Counted from the first letter of the stretch, positions 33,683 to 45,723 are shown. The stretch is DNA of 54,802 nucleotides from Streptomyces mangrovisoli (GCF_000974985.2 NZ_LAVA02000088.1:1-54802), one strand, 5' to 3'. Notes: generated from the sequence alone by a model not told the origin. A program made the numbers and translations.

Positions 33683-34318
33683 TCAGACGTCCGCCGACGC
33701 CCCGGGGGTCAGCCGCAGGTGCTCGGCGCCGCCGAGGGCGCCGATCTGGCGGTCGTAGATCGGCCGGGCCAGGTCGGTGAGGAGCGCGTCGTGGATGTCG
33801 TAGGACCGCTGCGGCTTGACCTCACGGACGTAGTCGATCACCTCGGAGATCTTGCTCCACGGGGCCTGCACCGGGAGCATCAGCGTCTCGACGGCCTGGC
33901 CGGGGACGGTGAGCGCGTCGCCGGGGTGGAAGACCCGGCCGCCGTCGAGGAGATAGCCGACGTTGGTGATCCGCGGGATGTCCGGGTGGATCACCGCGTG
34001 CAGCTCGCCGTGGACCTGGACGTCGAAACCGGCGGCGGTGAACGTGTCGCCGTGCCCGACGGTGTGCACCCGGCCGGGGAAGGCCGCGGAGATCTGCTCC
34101 GCGACGGACCGCAGCGTCCAGATCTCCGCGGCCGGGTTGGTCTCCAGGGCCGTCCGCAACCGCCCCTCGTCGAAGTGGTCCGGGTGCTCGTGCGTGACGA
34201 GGACGGCGTCCGCGCCCGCCGTCGAGTCCTCCTCGCTGAACATCCCGGGGTCGATGACGAGCGTCCGGCCGTCCTTCTCCAGGCGGACACAGGCGTGCGA
34301 CTTCTTCGTGAGCTTCAT
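33683..34318 (-). CDS. MBL-fold metallo-hydrolase
   Basis: A 211-aa metallo-beta-lactamase-fold enzyme. The HxHxDH metal motif THEHPDHFD (His43, His45, Asp47, His48) is intact, with further ligands expected at GELHAVIHPDIP and FHPGDAL. The overall size suggests a UPF0173-like or RNase Z-like hydrolase of unknown substrate. The start is ATG 34318 (GGGAAGC just upstream), with ATG 34327 an alternative three codons longer. Confidence 0.85.
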   Translation of the reverse strand: MKLTKKSHACVRLEKDGRTLVIDPGMFSEEDSTAGADAVLVTHEHPDHFDEGRLRTALETNPAAEIWTLRSVAEQISAAFPGRVHTVGHGDTFTAAGFDVQVHGELHAVIHPDIPRITNVGYLLDGGRVFHPGDALTVPGQAVETLMLPVQAPWSKISEVIDYVREVKPQRSYDIHDALLTDLARPIYDRQIGALGGAEHLRLTPGASADV

Positions 34319-34379
34319 GCTTCCCATCCTGCCCCCGCGGGCCGCCGCGCGGCGGCCGCAAGCCTGGTGCTCGTACCAC

Positions 34380-34478
34380 CCGGAGGACGCCCGGAGGACG
34401 CCCGGAGGACGCCCGACGAACGCCCCGAGGAGGTCCGGCGAACGCCCCGAGGACCCCGGAGGACACCCGAGGGCGCCC
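34380..34478. repeat. 11-bp tandem repeats GGAGGACGCCC
   Basis: Three perfect 11-bp units (34382-34414) followed by diverged GAACGCCCCGAGGA-type units. This gap separates the MBL-fold gene from the PcaL-type gene. Confidence 0.6.
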
Positions 34479-34517
34479 GGAAGGCGATCGCCCGTCCGTC
34501 GCGGTTCCGGCGGGCCG

Positions 34518-36245
34518 TCACTCCGCCGGCGTGGTCTCCTCGCGTACGACCTCCTGCGCCACCCGGAACGCGCGGTTCGCCGCGGGCAGGCCGCAGTACA
34601 CCGCCGCCTGCAGCAGGACCTCCTTGATCTCGGCGGGCGTGAGCCCGTTGCGCAGGGCGGCGCGGGTGTGCGCGGCGAGTTCCTCCAGGTGTCCGCCCGC
34701 GACCAGCGCGGTCAGCGTCACGCAGCTGCGCGTGCGCCGGTCCAGGCCGGGCCGGTCCCAGATCTCGCCCCAGGCGTAGCGGGTGGCGAGGTCCTGGAAG
34801 TCCGCCGAGAAGTCGTCGGCCCGCTCCAGCACCTCGTCGACGTGCGCGTCGCCGAGCACCTCGCGGCGGATCTTGAGCCCGGTGTCGTACCGGTCCGACG
34901 ACTCCGCGGACGCCGGACGGTCGGGAGCCGGGCCGATCTCCGCGACGGGCGGCGCCCACTGCGGCGGGTCGGCCGGGACCGGCCTCGCGACGTCCGCGGG
35001 GTCCGCCCCGGCGAAGGCGCCCGGCCCGCCCCCGGCATAGGCGTCCGGTGCCGGCCCGGCGAAGGGCCCCGGTGCGGCCCCGGCGAACGGCCCGGACGAC
35101 GGCGGGGCGAAGGGCCCGGAGGCCGGCCCGGCGAAACGTCCGGGGGCCGGATCGGCGAACGGCCCTGAGGGCGGCCCGGCGAAAGGAACGGGTGTCGCCC
35201 GGGCGAACGGAATGGGTGCCGTCTCTTCGAGCGTGCCCGTCGCCGCCCCGGTCAGGGCGCCCGGGAACGGTGCCGCGAGGCCGTCCGTGGCCGTGACCGG
35301 CCCCATGGAGGTGCCCGCGGCCGGCCCCGCGGAGATGGCCGCGGCCGCCCCCGTGAAGGTGCCCGTCGCCGGCCCCATGAACGTGCCGGTGACCGGGCCC
35401 GCGACCGGTGCCGCGAAGGCCCCCGCCATCGCGATCTGTCCGGTGGACGACTCGACGAACCCGGGCTGCCAGGCCGTGGAGAAGTGCCGGACCAGCAGGT
35501 CGGTGACGGCCGCGGGCTGCTCCACGGGCACCAGATGGGACGCTCCCGGTACGACGGCCAACCGGGCGTCCGGGATCCCGGCGACCAGGGTGCGGGCCTC
35601 GGCGGGGCCGGCGACCGCGTCCTCCGAGCCGACGAGGACCAGCGTCGGCACCCCGATCCGGCCCAGCTCGGCGCGCACGTCGAACGCGGCGAGCGCCTCG
35701 CAGGCCGCGATGTAGCAGCCGGGGTCGGTGGTGCGGACCATCTGCACGGCCCACTCCGTGATCGCGGGCTGCGCGGCCGCGTACCCGGCCGTGAACCACC
35801 GCTCGGGCGCGGTCCGCGCGATCGGGTCGAGCCCGTTGCTGCGGACCACCACGCCCCGCTGCCGGAACTCGTCGGGGGTGCCGAACCTCGGTGAGGCGGC
35901 GATCAGCGCGAGGGAGGCCACCCGCTCGGGGTGGCGCAGCGCCAGCTCGATGCCGACCGCGCCGCCCAGGGCGCAGCCCGCGTAGCCGAAACGCTGGACG
36001 CCGAGCCCGTCGAGGGTGGCCAGCAGCCGGGTGGCGACGTCGGCGACGGAGTGCGCGGGGTGGGCGGGCGCGCCGCCGTGCCCGGGGAAGTCGAACCGGA
36101 CGACCCGCCACTGCCGGGCGAGTTCCGGTATCTGCCGGTCGAACATGTGCCAGGTGGTGCCCAGTGAGGGACCGAGGATCAGGACCGGGGCGTCGTCCGG
36201 CCCGTCGACACGGTGGTGCAAAGTGGTGGTCGGTGTCTCGCTCAC
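34518..36245 (-). CDS. pcaL: PcaL-type fusion: enol-lactone hydrolase and carboxymuconolactone decarboxylase with octapeptide linker
   Basis: A 575-aa fusion of the two consecutive beta-ketoadipate pathway enzymes. Residues 1-260 are a PcaD-like alpha/beta hydrolase; its nucleophile elbow reads YAGCALGGAVG, so Cys91 stands where Ser is usual, with acid Asp209 (GSEDAV) and His237 (GASHLV). Residues 450-570 are a PcaC domain (RYDTGLKIRREVLGDAHVDE, then GLDRRTRSCVTLTALVAGGH). Between them, residues 270-445 are an Ala/Gly/Pro linker with nine exact-period octads of type PFAGPPSG at about 346-417. The linker is far longer than in PcaL proteins as I recall them (about 370-440 aa in total). No other pca gene lies in the window. 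The GTG start at 36245 fits the family start VSETPTTTLHHRVDG; an upstream GTG at 36254 is possible. Confidence 0.88.
   Translation of the reverse strand: MSETPTTTLHHRVDGPDDAPVLILGPSLGTTWHMFDRQIPELARQWRVVRFDFPGHGGAPAHPAHSVADVATRLLATLDGLGVQRFGYAGCALGGAVGIELALRHPERVASLALIAASPRFGTPDEFRQRGVVVRSNGLDPIARTAPERWFTAGYAAAQPAITEWAVQMVRTTDPGCYIAACEALAAFDVRAELGRIGVPTLVLVGSEDAVAGPAEARTLVAGIPDARLAVVPGASHLVPVEQPAAVTDLLVRHFSTAWQPGFVESSTGQIAMAGAFAAPVAGPVTGTFMGPATGTFTGAAAAISAGPAAGTSMGPVTATDGLAAPFPGALTGAATGTLEETAPIPFARATPVPFAGPPSGPFADPAPGRFAGPASGPFAPPSSGPFAGAAPGPFAGPAPDAYAGGGPGAFAGADPADVARPVPADPPQWAPPVAEIGPAPDRPASAESSDRYDTGLKIRREVLGDAHVDEVLERADDFSADFQDLATRYAWGEIWDRPGLDRRTRSCVTLTALVAGGHLEELAAHTRAALRNGLTPAEIKEVLLQAAVYCGLPAANRAFRVAQEVVREETTPAE
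35008..35223 (-). repeat. 24-bp coding minisatellite in pcaL (nine units)
   Basis: The CCGGCGAA-type core recurs exactly every 24 bp at 35008, 35032, 35056, 35080, 35104, 35128, 35152, 35176 and 35200. It encodes nine octapeptides (PFAGPPSG, PFADPAPG, RFAGPASG, PFAPPSSG, PFAGAAPG, PFAGPAPD and variants). All units keep frame. Confidence 0.85.
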
Positions 36246-36467
36246 GCCCTGCACGCTCTCACATCTCGTGATTTCCCACGTGTTCGGGTAGGAAGTGCGC
36301 GCAGTTCGTCCATCTCGTGACGGCCTCGCGCGGATCCTCTGGTCCTTCGGTGACCGTTCCCGACGCCTCCCGGGTGTGTACCCGTCCGCGCCGGGCATCC
36401 GCTGGGCAGCCCGTCGTACGGCGTACGGCGTCGGCGACCCACCTGACCCGACCACCTGGAGGCCCCT
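36246..36467. promoter_or_regulatory. Divergent promoter region, pcaL and small membrane protein
   Basis: A 222-bp gap with divergent promoters expected on both sides. Nothing diagnostic is recognised, except an AT-richer segment around 36265-36300 (AGGAAGTGCGCGCAGTTCG). Confidence 0.35.
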
Positions 36468-36644
36468 GTGCTGGCCATCGTCTCGGCAGTCCTGTTCTTC
36501 ATAGCGTTCCTGATCAACGCCGCCGATCTGTCGACCAACGACGTCTTCACCTCGACCAATGTGATGCTCCTCGGACTGGCCCTGCTGGCCCTGCACTTCG
36601 GGGGTGTCGGGGGCGGCTGGACGGCGCGCGGCCGTCGGCGGTGA
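36468..36644 (+). CDS. Small membrane protein (58 aa)
   Basis: A short GTG-initiated gene, VLAIVSAVLFFIAFLINAAD then LSTNDVFTSTNVMLLGLALL and a Gly-rich, basic C-terminus (GWTARGRRR). Two hydrophobic segments (about 1-18 and 33-45) indicate a two-pass membrane protein. GGAGG lies 5-6 nt upstream of the GTG, a strong site. Codon use is typical Streptomyces with almost all GC third positions. It resembles small Streptomyces membrane proteins of unknown function. It may be co-transcribed with the downstream PLD-type gene, 118 bp away. Confidence 0.75.
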   Translation: MLAIVSAVLFFIAFLINAADLSTNDVFTSTNVMLLGLALLALHFGGVGGGWTARGRRR

Positions 36645-36680
36645 GGCAGGGGAGACCGGTTCCCGGACGCACCCGTGACG

Positions 36681-36741
36681 GTGACGGATGACCGGAGAAC
36701 GGCCGTGCCGGGTGGCCGGCCGTGACGGGTGACCAGAAAAC
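36681..36741 (+). promoter_or_regulatory. 20-bp direct repeat upstream of the PLD-type gene
   Basis: GTGACGGATGACCGGAGAAC (36681-36700) and GTGACGGGTGACCAGAAAAC (36722-36741) match at 17 of 20 bases, offset 41 nt (about four helical turns), immediately before the PLD-type start. This is a candidate regulator site or a small duplication. Confidence 0.45.
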
Positions 36742-36762
36742 ACTGACGAAGGGGGTTTCGGG

Positions 36763-37983
36763 GTGATCCTGGACGACGTGCCTGCCGTCCCCGCCGACGG
36801 TACCGAGCCGGTCGCCGAGTCCGACGCGGGGGCGCGCACGGCGCGGCTGCGGCGGCGGCTCGAACGGCTGATCGGCGTGGCCGCGACCGAGGGCAACGCG
36901 CTGCTGCCGCTGCGCAACGGCGACGAGATCTTCCCCGCGATGCTCGGCGCGATCCGCTCCGCGCGGTACACGATCGACATGATGACCTTCGTGTACTGGC
37001 GCGGGCAGATCGCCCGCGACTTCGCGGCCGCCCTCGCCGACCGCGCCCGCGCGGGGGTGCGCGTACGGCTGCTGCTCGACGGCTTCGGCGCGCAGCAGAT
37101 CGAGCGGGAGCTGCTCGACCTGATGGACGTCTCCGGTGTCCAAGTGGCCTGGTTCCGCAAGCCGTTCCTGCTGTCGCCGTTCAAGCAGAACCACCGCTGC
37201 CACCGCAAGGCGCTGATCGTGGACGAGCACACCGCCTTCACCGGCGGGGTCGGGATCGCGCAGGAGTGGTGCGGCGACGCCCGCGGGCCCGGGGAGTGGC
37301 GCGACACCCATGTCCAGGTGCGCGGGCCGGCCGTGGACGGCATCGCGGCGGCGTTCGCGCAGAACTGGGCCGAGTGCCACGACGAACTCTTCGACGACCG
37401 CGACCGGTTCACCGGGCACGAGCAGACCGGCACCTCGATCGTGCAGGTGGTGCGGGGCTCGGCCAGCATCGGCTGGCAGGACATGCAGACCCTGATCCGG
37501 GTGATGCTCACCTCCGCCGAGGAGCGGTTCCGGCTCGCCACCGCCTACTTCGCGCCCGACGCCTACTTCGTGGACCTGCTGTGCCGAACCGCGCGGCGCG
37601 GGGTGCGCGTGGAGATCCTGCTGCCCGGCCCGCACACCGACCAGCGCGCGTGCCAACTGGCGGGCCAGCAGCACTATGCGCGGCTGCTGGAGGCGGGGGT
37701 GCGCATCCTCCAGTACCGGCCGACGATGATGCACGCCAAGATCATCACGGTCGACTCGGTCGCCGCGCTGATCGGGTCCACGAACTTCAACCGGCGTTCC
37801 ATGGACCACGACGAGGAGGTCATGCTCGCGGTCCTGGACGAGACGTTCACGGCGACGCTCGACCGCGACTTCGACGAGGACGCGCGGCGCAGCGTGCGGA
37901 TCGAGCCGGGCCGCTGGCGCCGGCGCGCCCTCCTCCAGCGCGTCAAGGAGACGGCGGTCACCCCGATCCGCCGCTTCCTGTGA
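36763..37983 (+). CDS. Phospholipase D / cardiolipin synthase-like enzyme
   Basis: A 406-aa protein with two HKD motifs: HRKALIVDEHTAFTGG (His147, Lys149, Asp154) and MHAKIITVDSVAALIGSTNF (His324, Lys326, Asp331). This is the PLD superfamily layout of cardiolipin synthase (ClsA/B-like) enzymes acting on phosphatidylglycerol. It has no clear transmembrane segments at the N-terminus, unlike classical ClsA, so it may be a soluble or peripheral member (ClsB/YwiE-like). AAGGGGG lies 7 nt before the GTG start at 36763. Confidence 0.88.
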   Translation: MILDDVPAVPADGTEPVAESDAGARTARLRRRLERLIGVAATEGNALLPLRNGDEIFPAMLGAIRSARYTIDMMTFVYWRGQIARDFAAALADRARAGVRVRLLLDGFGAQQIERELLDLMDVSGVQVAWFRKPFLLSPFKQNHRCHRKALIVDEHTAFTGGVGIAQEWCGDARGPGEWRDTHVQVRGPAVDGIAAAFAQNWAECHDELFDDRDRFTGHEQTGTSIVQVVRGSASIGWQDMQTLIRVMLTSAEERFRLATAYFAPDAYFVDLLCRTARRGVRVEILLPGPHTDQRACQLAGQQHYARLLEAGVRILQYRPTMMHAKIITVDSVAALIGSTNFNRRSMDHDEEVMLAVLDETFTATLDRDFDEDARRSVRIEPGRWRRRALLQRVKETAVTPIRRFL

Positions 37984-38010
37984 ACCGGGGCCGGTACCGC
38001 GCGAGTTCGG

Positions 38011-40661
<2,651 letters not shown>

Positions 40662-40665
<4 letters not shown>

Positions 40666-43604
40666 GTCGGCCTCCGCAGGGAGACCAGGTCCGCGAGGTC
40701 ACGGTCCGTCAGCTCCGTGAGGGCCGCCTCGCCGGAGCCGAGGACCGCCTCCGACAGGGCGCGCTTCGCGACGAGCATCTCGGCGATGCGGTCCTCGACC
40801 GTGCCCTCGGTGACCAGGCGGTGGACCTGCACCGGCTGGGTCTGGCCGATGCGGTACGCGCGGTCGGTCGCCTGCTCCTCGACCGCCGGGTTCCACCAGC
40901 GGTCGTAGTGGACGACATGCCCGGCGCGGGTGAGGTTCAGGCCGGTGCCCGCGGCCTTCAGGGAGAGCACCAGGACCGGGGTGGCGCCGTCCTGGAAGCG
41001 GTCCACCATGCGCTCCCGCTCCGGGACGGGCGTGCCGCCGTGCAGCAGGTCGACGGGGATCGCGCGCTCCGTCAGGTGCGCGGTGATCAGCCGGGCCATG
41101 CGGACGTACTGCGTGAAGACGAGCACCGAGCCGTCCTCCGCCAGCACCGTGTCCAGCAGTTCGTCGAGCAGGGCGAGCTTGCCGGAGCGGGCCGCCTGCC
41201 GGTCCGCTCCGCCGCCCGTGCCGGGCTCCTCCTTGAGGTACAGCGCGGGGTGGTCGCAGATCTGCTTCAGGGCGCCGAGCAGCTTGAGCACCAGCCCGCG
41301 GCGCGCGATCCCCTCCGCGGTGCCGATGGCGAGCATCGACTCGCGCACCATCGCCTCGTAGAGCGCGGCCTGTTCGCGGGTCAGGGCGACCGGGTGGTCG
41401 GTCTCGGTCTTCGGCGGGAGTTCGGGGACGATGCCGGGGTCGGACTTCTTGCGGCGCAGCAGGAACGGGCGGACCAGGCGGGACAGGCGCTCGACGGCCT
41501 CCGCGTCCTCGCCGTTCTCCACCGCGCGGGCGTGCCGGGCGCGGAAGGACTTGAGCGGGCCGAGCAGCCCCGGGGTGGTCCAGTCGAGCAGGGCCCACAG
41601 TTCGGAGAGGTTGTTCTCGACCGGGGTGCCGGTGAGCGCCACGCGCGCGGGTGCCGGGAGGGTGCGCAGCGCCTTCGCGGTCGCGGAGTAGGGGTTCTTG
41701 ACGTGCTGGGCCTCGTCCGCGACGACCAGGCCCCAGGAGTGTGCGGCGAGGGTGGGCGCGGCGGAGCGCATGGTGCCGTAGGTGGTGAGGACGAAGCCGC
41801 CCTCGACGTCGTCCAGGCTGCGCTCGGCGCCGTGGTAGCGGCGCACGGGCAGTTCGGGGGCGAAGCGCCGGATCTCCCGCTGCCAGTTGCCGAGCAGGGA
41901 GGCGGGGCAGACGACGAGCGTCGGCTCGGTCCTGGCCCGCTTGAGGTGCAGCGCGATGAGGGTGACCGTCTTGCCGAGGCCCATGTCGTCGGCGAGGCAG
42001 CCGCCGAGGCCGAGGGAGGTCATGAGGTCGAGCCAGGCCAGGCCGCGGAGCTGGTAGTCGCGCAGGGTCGCGCGCAGGCCGGCGGGGGGTTCGGCGGGGC
42101 GTAGTCCGGCCGTGAGCCGGTCGCGCAGCGCGGCCAGCGCGCCGGTCGGCACGGCCTCGACGCTCTCGCCGTCGACGTCCGCGGTGCCGGTGAGGGCGAC
42201 CGAGAGCGCGTCGACGGGGTCCAGCAGCCCGAGGTCGCGCCTGCGGGCCTTGCGGACCAGCGCGGGGTCGACCAGCACCCACTGGTCGCGCAGCCGCACG
42301 ACGGGCCGGTGGGCCTCGGCGAGCACGTCCATCTCGGCCTCGGTGAGGGGGTCGCCGCCGAGGGCGAGCTGCCAGCGGAACCGGAGCAGCTCCTCGCTGT
42401 CGAGGAAGCCGGTGCCGTCCGTGGCGGAGCCGGGCGCGGGCCGGACCACGGCGGCGGCGGTGAGGTCCTGGGCGAGGTCGCGGGGCCAGTGCACGGCGAC
42501 GCCGGCCGCGGCGAGCCGGGTGGCGGCGACGCCGAGCAGCTCGCCGAGCTCGGCGCCGGAGAGCGCGAGCACGTCCGGGACGTCCTGGTCGGCGAGCCGG
42601 TCCAGCGGCGGCCAGACCCGGGCCGCGCGCCGTACCGCGAGGGCGGCGTCCACCCGGGCGCGGGGCCCGAACGCGGCGTCGGCCTCCCCGGCCCACAGCG
42701 AGCTCGCGTCGGCGACCAGGGTCGGGTCGGCGAGGCTGTGCACCTGGACGATCGCGGCGCCCGCGGAGCGCACGGCGCCGTCGTCGGGGTCGTCGTCGAA
42801 GAGGTCGTACGCCGTGAGGTCGAGGCGGAGCGAGACGCGGACCCCCGCGTCCATGCCCGCGGCGACCTCCGCGGCCCAGGCCGCGGCGTCGGGCAGCCGC
42901 TGCGCCGGGACGGCCGCGAAGGGCTTTCCGCAGGTGTACGGCGCCGCGGGGGTGCGGGGCAGGGTGTCGGCGACCGCGTCCAGGAAGGCGCGCACGAGCG
43001 CTTCGGGCGCGGGCAGCCGCAGCGGTCCGGGGCCGGGCAGCGGGACGGCGTGCCCCTCGGGCGGGAGGGCGGCGGCGACGGCGCGCAGATGGGCGATGTC
43101 GTCGCGGTCGAGCGGGCCGGCGCGCCAGGCGTCGGTGCCCGCGGGGGTCAGGCCGGGCAGCAGGCGGCCGCGCGCGGTCAGGCGCAGCGCGTGCAGGGCG
43201 GCGGCGCCCCAGCAGGCGGTGGCGGGGTGGGCGGCCGGGTCGTGCCGGGCGCGGACGAGGAGGGGGAGCGCGTCACCGACGGGCAGGGTCAGCGCGGGGG
43301 CCTCGCGACGACGGACACCCGCGCCGTGCGGTCGTACGACGGTGAGGGAGGCGGACGGGGTGCCCGGCGTGGCGGGCAGGGGGTCGCCGTCGGGATCCCA
43401 GAAGGCGATCCGCCCCTCACGCGGCAGCGGCGCGGGCAGGAAGACGGCGGCGAGCCGCACCGGGACGTCCTGCGCGACGGCGCGCGCGGGGGCCTCTCCC
43501 GGCGCCCGTGCGGCCGTCGCGGGGGCCTCCCCCGGCGTCCGCGTGGCCGTCCCCGCCGCGCCCGCCGCCTGTGCGCGCGGCAGCCATCCCGTCGTGCCGT
43601 TCAT
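40662..43604 (-). CDS. SNF2/Rad54-family DNA helicase (RapA-like)
   Basis: A 980-aa superfamily 2 DNA translocase. The N-terminal 450 residues carry accessory, partly disordered sequence (SNF2 helicase-associated region). The motor has Walker A around residue 540 (ADDMGLGKT), the DEAQ box (VVADEAQHVKN), LTGTPVENN, the helicase C-terminal lobe with KAAGTGLNLTRA and the DRAYRIGQTQPVQVHRL motif. It should remodel nucleoprotein or move on dsDNA using ATP. The start is ATG 43604 because GGAGGTGA lies 8 nt upstream; a GTG at 43616 sits inside that site. It overlaps the SWIM gene by 4 bp, so the pair is an operon. Confidence 0.92.
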
Positions 43605-43747
43605 ACGTTCTGTCACCTCCCGCCCTCTCGTGGGTCCAGTCGTCCTCGACTCTACGGGCGGGGTCTGACAATCGGTCGCGGCGACGGTGTCACGGCCGCC
43701 GCCGGCCGCGCGCGAGGCCTCCCGGACGGGGCGGCTCGCGCGCTCCG

Positions 43748-44329
43748 TCAGGGGACGGTGCGGGAGACGACGTACACCGTCGGGTTGGCCGGGTCGGACT
43801 GGTTGACCACGATGTCCTCGGTGGGCGCCGGGTTCTTGCCGTGCTTGACCAGGCCGTACCAGGTGCTGGGCACGGGGAACGCCCAGCCGGTGATCTTCTG
43901 GTCGCGGGCGCTGATGGTGACGTGGCCCTTCTTCAGGTCGTCCCGGTCGAGGTTCAGCCCTTCGAGGAAGCTGTCCAGTCCGGCCTGCGAGGTCTGGAAC
44001 TGGACGTAGAGGCGGCTGGTCTTCCAGTTGTTGGTCTCGTAGTAGGCGACCGGGTCGGCCGGGTGCGGGATCGGCACCTGGTAGAGCCGGCGCTGCACCT
44101 TCGAGGGCCAGCCCGCGGTGAGGCCGGTCGCCGAGTACGCCGACTCCTTGTCCTTGCCGCTGTTGCGGCTCTGGTAGCCGGAGATGACCAGATAGCCCGC
44201 GGGCACGCCGATCAGCAGCCCGATGATGAGCAGGGTGAGCGCCCTGCGCCGGTTGCGGTGGCGGCGGCCCTCGGCGGGCCGGTGCGGGCCGTTGACGTGG
44301 ACGGACTGGTGGGGAAGTGATGCGGTCAT
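43748..44329 (-). CDS. Single-pass membrane protein downstream of ROK kinase
   Basis: A 193-aa protein with a basic N-terminus (RPAEGRRHRNRRRA), one transmembrane segment (about 28-50, LTLLIIGLLIGVPAGYLVIS) and an extracellular domain of about 140 aa. No family is recognised. Its ATGA overlaps the stop of the ROK kinase gene, so the two are co-translated, and a link to sugar uptake or signalling is suggested by position only. Confidence 0.75.
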   Translation of the reverse strand: MTASLPHQSVHVNGPHRPAEGRRHRNRRRALTLLIIGLLIGVPAGYLVISGYQSRNSGKDKESAYSATGLTAGWPSKVQRRLYQVPIPHPADPVAYYETNNWKTSRLYVQFQTSQAGLDSFLEGLNLDRDDLKKGHVTISARDQKITGWAFPVPSTWYGLVKHGKNPAPTEDIVVNQSDPANPTVYVVSRTVP

Positions 44330-45474
44330 GCGGTGTCCCGGCTCCTGCGGCGCGCCTCGGCGTAGCGTTCGTAGCGCTCGATCCGTTCCACCCGGCGCCG
44401 CTTGGCGCGGCGGAAGCGGCGAGCGACCAGGCGCGCCAGGTCGGCGGCGCCCACCATGCCGGCCTCGGGGCCGAGCTGGGCGCGCACTATGCGGGCCTCC
44501 GGACGGTAGCCGCGCCCGGTGAGCTGGCGCTTGAAGGCGTCCCGGGCGGGGCCGATGAGCAGGTCGTCGGCGGCGCTGACACCGCCGCCGATGACGAAGC
44601 ACGAGGGGTCGAGGGCCGCGGCGAGGTTGGCGATGCCGACGCCGAGCCACTGGCCGATGTCCTGGAGCAGCTCCACGCACATCGCGTCGCCGTCGCGGGC
44701 CAGCTCGGTGATCATCGGGCCGGTGATCTCGGCGACGTTGCCCTTGACGTGCTCGATGATCCCGTACGCCACCGGGGAGTCGGCGGCCGCCAGCTCCCTG
44801 GCCTCGCGCACCAGCGCGTTGCCTGAGCTGTACTGCTCCCAGCAGCCGCGGTTGCCGCACGGGCAGCGGTGGCCGCCGGGCACGACCTGCATGTGCCCGA
44901 ACTCGCCCGCGACGCCGAACTTGCCGCGCTTGACCTGGCCGTCCTCGAGGATCGCGCCGCCGATGCCGGTGCCCAGGGTGATCATGACGAGGTGGTCCTC
45001 GCCGCGGCCCGCGCCGAAGCGCCACTCCGCCCAGGCGGCGGCGTTGGCGTCGTTGTCGACGAGGACCGGGACCGACAGGCGCTCGGAGAGGCGGTCGCGC
45101 AGGGGTTCGTTGCGCCAGGACAGGTGCGGGGCGAAGAGCACGCGGTTGCGCTCCGCGTCGACCCAGCCGGCCGCCCCGATGCCCACCGCGTGCACGTCGT
45201 GCCGGTCGGAGAGGTCCAGGACCAGTTCGACGATGGTGTCCTCGACGACCTTGGGGCTCTTGGACTTGTCCGGGGTCTCCGTGCGGAGCTTCTCCAGGAT
45301 GTTGCCGTCGGCGTCGACGACGCCCGCCATGACCTTGGTGCCGCCGATGTCGATGCCGACGGTCGGGACACGGGGTGCCGTCAGGTGTGACCGGCGTTCC
45401 CTCGTTCCCACCGTTCGCAGCACGGGGGCCCGTCGGGAGCCTATGGGGGCGGTGAGGTCGCGGTAGGTGCTCAT
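44326..45474 (-). CDS. ROK family glucokinase/sugar kinase
   Basis: A 382-aa ROK kinase. DIGGTK (42-47) is the phosphate-binding loop, Asn141-Asp142 (VLVDNDANAAAWAE) supplies the catalytic Asp, and GHRCPCGNRGCWE (Cys204, Cys206, Cys211) is the zinc-binding ROK signature with His194 (EFGHMQ). The N-terminus before the fold is longer than usual (about 35 residues) and basic, and the C-terminal tail (RRFRRAKRRRVERIERYERY) is strongly basic. It may be a true glucokinase or another hexose/ManNAc kinase. Start at ATG 45474; the promoter region is long (249 bp) with a candidate GntR-type site. Confidence 0.88.
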   Translation of the reverse strand: MSTYRDLTAPIGSRRAPVLRTVGTRERRSHLTAPRVPTVGIDIGGTKVMAGVVDADGNILEKLRTETPDKSKSPKVVEDTIVELVLDLSDRHDVHAVGIGAAGWVDAERNRVLFAPHLSWRNEPLRDRLSERLSVPVLVDNDANAAAWAEWRFGAGRGEDHLVMITLGTGIGGAILEDGQVKRGKFGVAGEFGHMQVVPGGHRCPCGNRGCWEQYSSGNALVREARELAAADSPVAYGIIEHVKGNVAEITGPMITELARDGDAMCVELLQDIGQWLGVGIANLAAALDPSCFVIGGGVSAADDLLIGPARDAFKRQLTGRGYRPEARIVRAQLGPEAGMVGAADLARLVARRFRRAKRRRVERIERYERYAEARRRSRDTA

Positions 45475-45723
45475 CAAGCCCCGATTGTGCCTCACCCTCG
45501 CGTCGGGTGGCGTACGGGCGAGATAAGTACGGGCGTGGTCAAAGGCCGCGGAGCGGTCGTACGGCGGGTCGTACGGCAGGTCGTCGCAGGATCTCCGGAG
45601 GGCCTGCGGAGATCCTCCGGAGGGTCTTCGGGGCGCCCGCGGACCCCGGTTCGGTTGTCCTGACATTGAGACTTACACCGTTTGGTGAACGGCGGGTTTC
45701 GGCCAAGATTCACACGGCGCGCG
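45475..45723. promoter_or_regulatory. ROK-gene upstream region with hairpin and GntR-type site
   Basis: These 249 bases separate the ROK and GntR genes. They contain an AGGATCTCCG-N9-CGGAGATCCT stem-loop (45588-45616), probably the GntR gene terminator, and TTGTCCTGACAT (45655-45666), which resembles the palindrome at 46538. No gene is seen. Confidence 0.5.

Noticed and set aside
35008..35223. CRISPR array or direct-repeat mobile element
   Set aside because: The 24-bp period is exact and codes for octapeptides in frame within pcaL, so it is a coding minisatellite.
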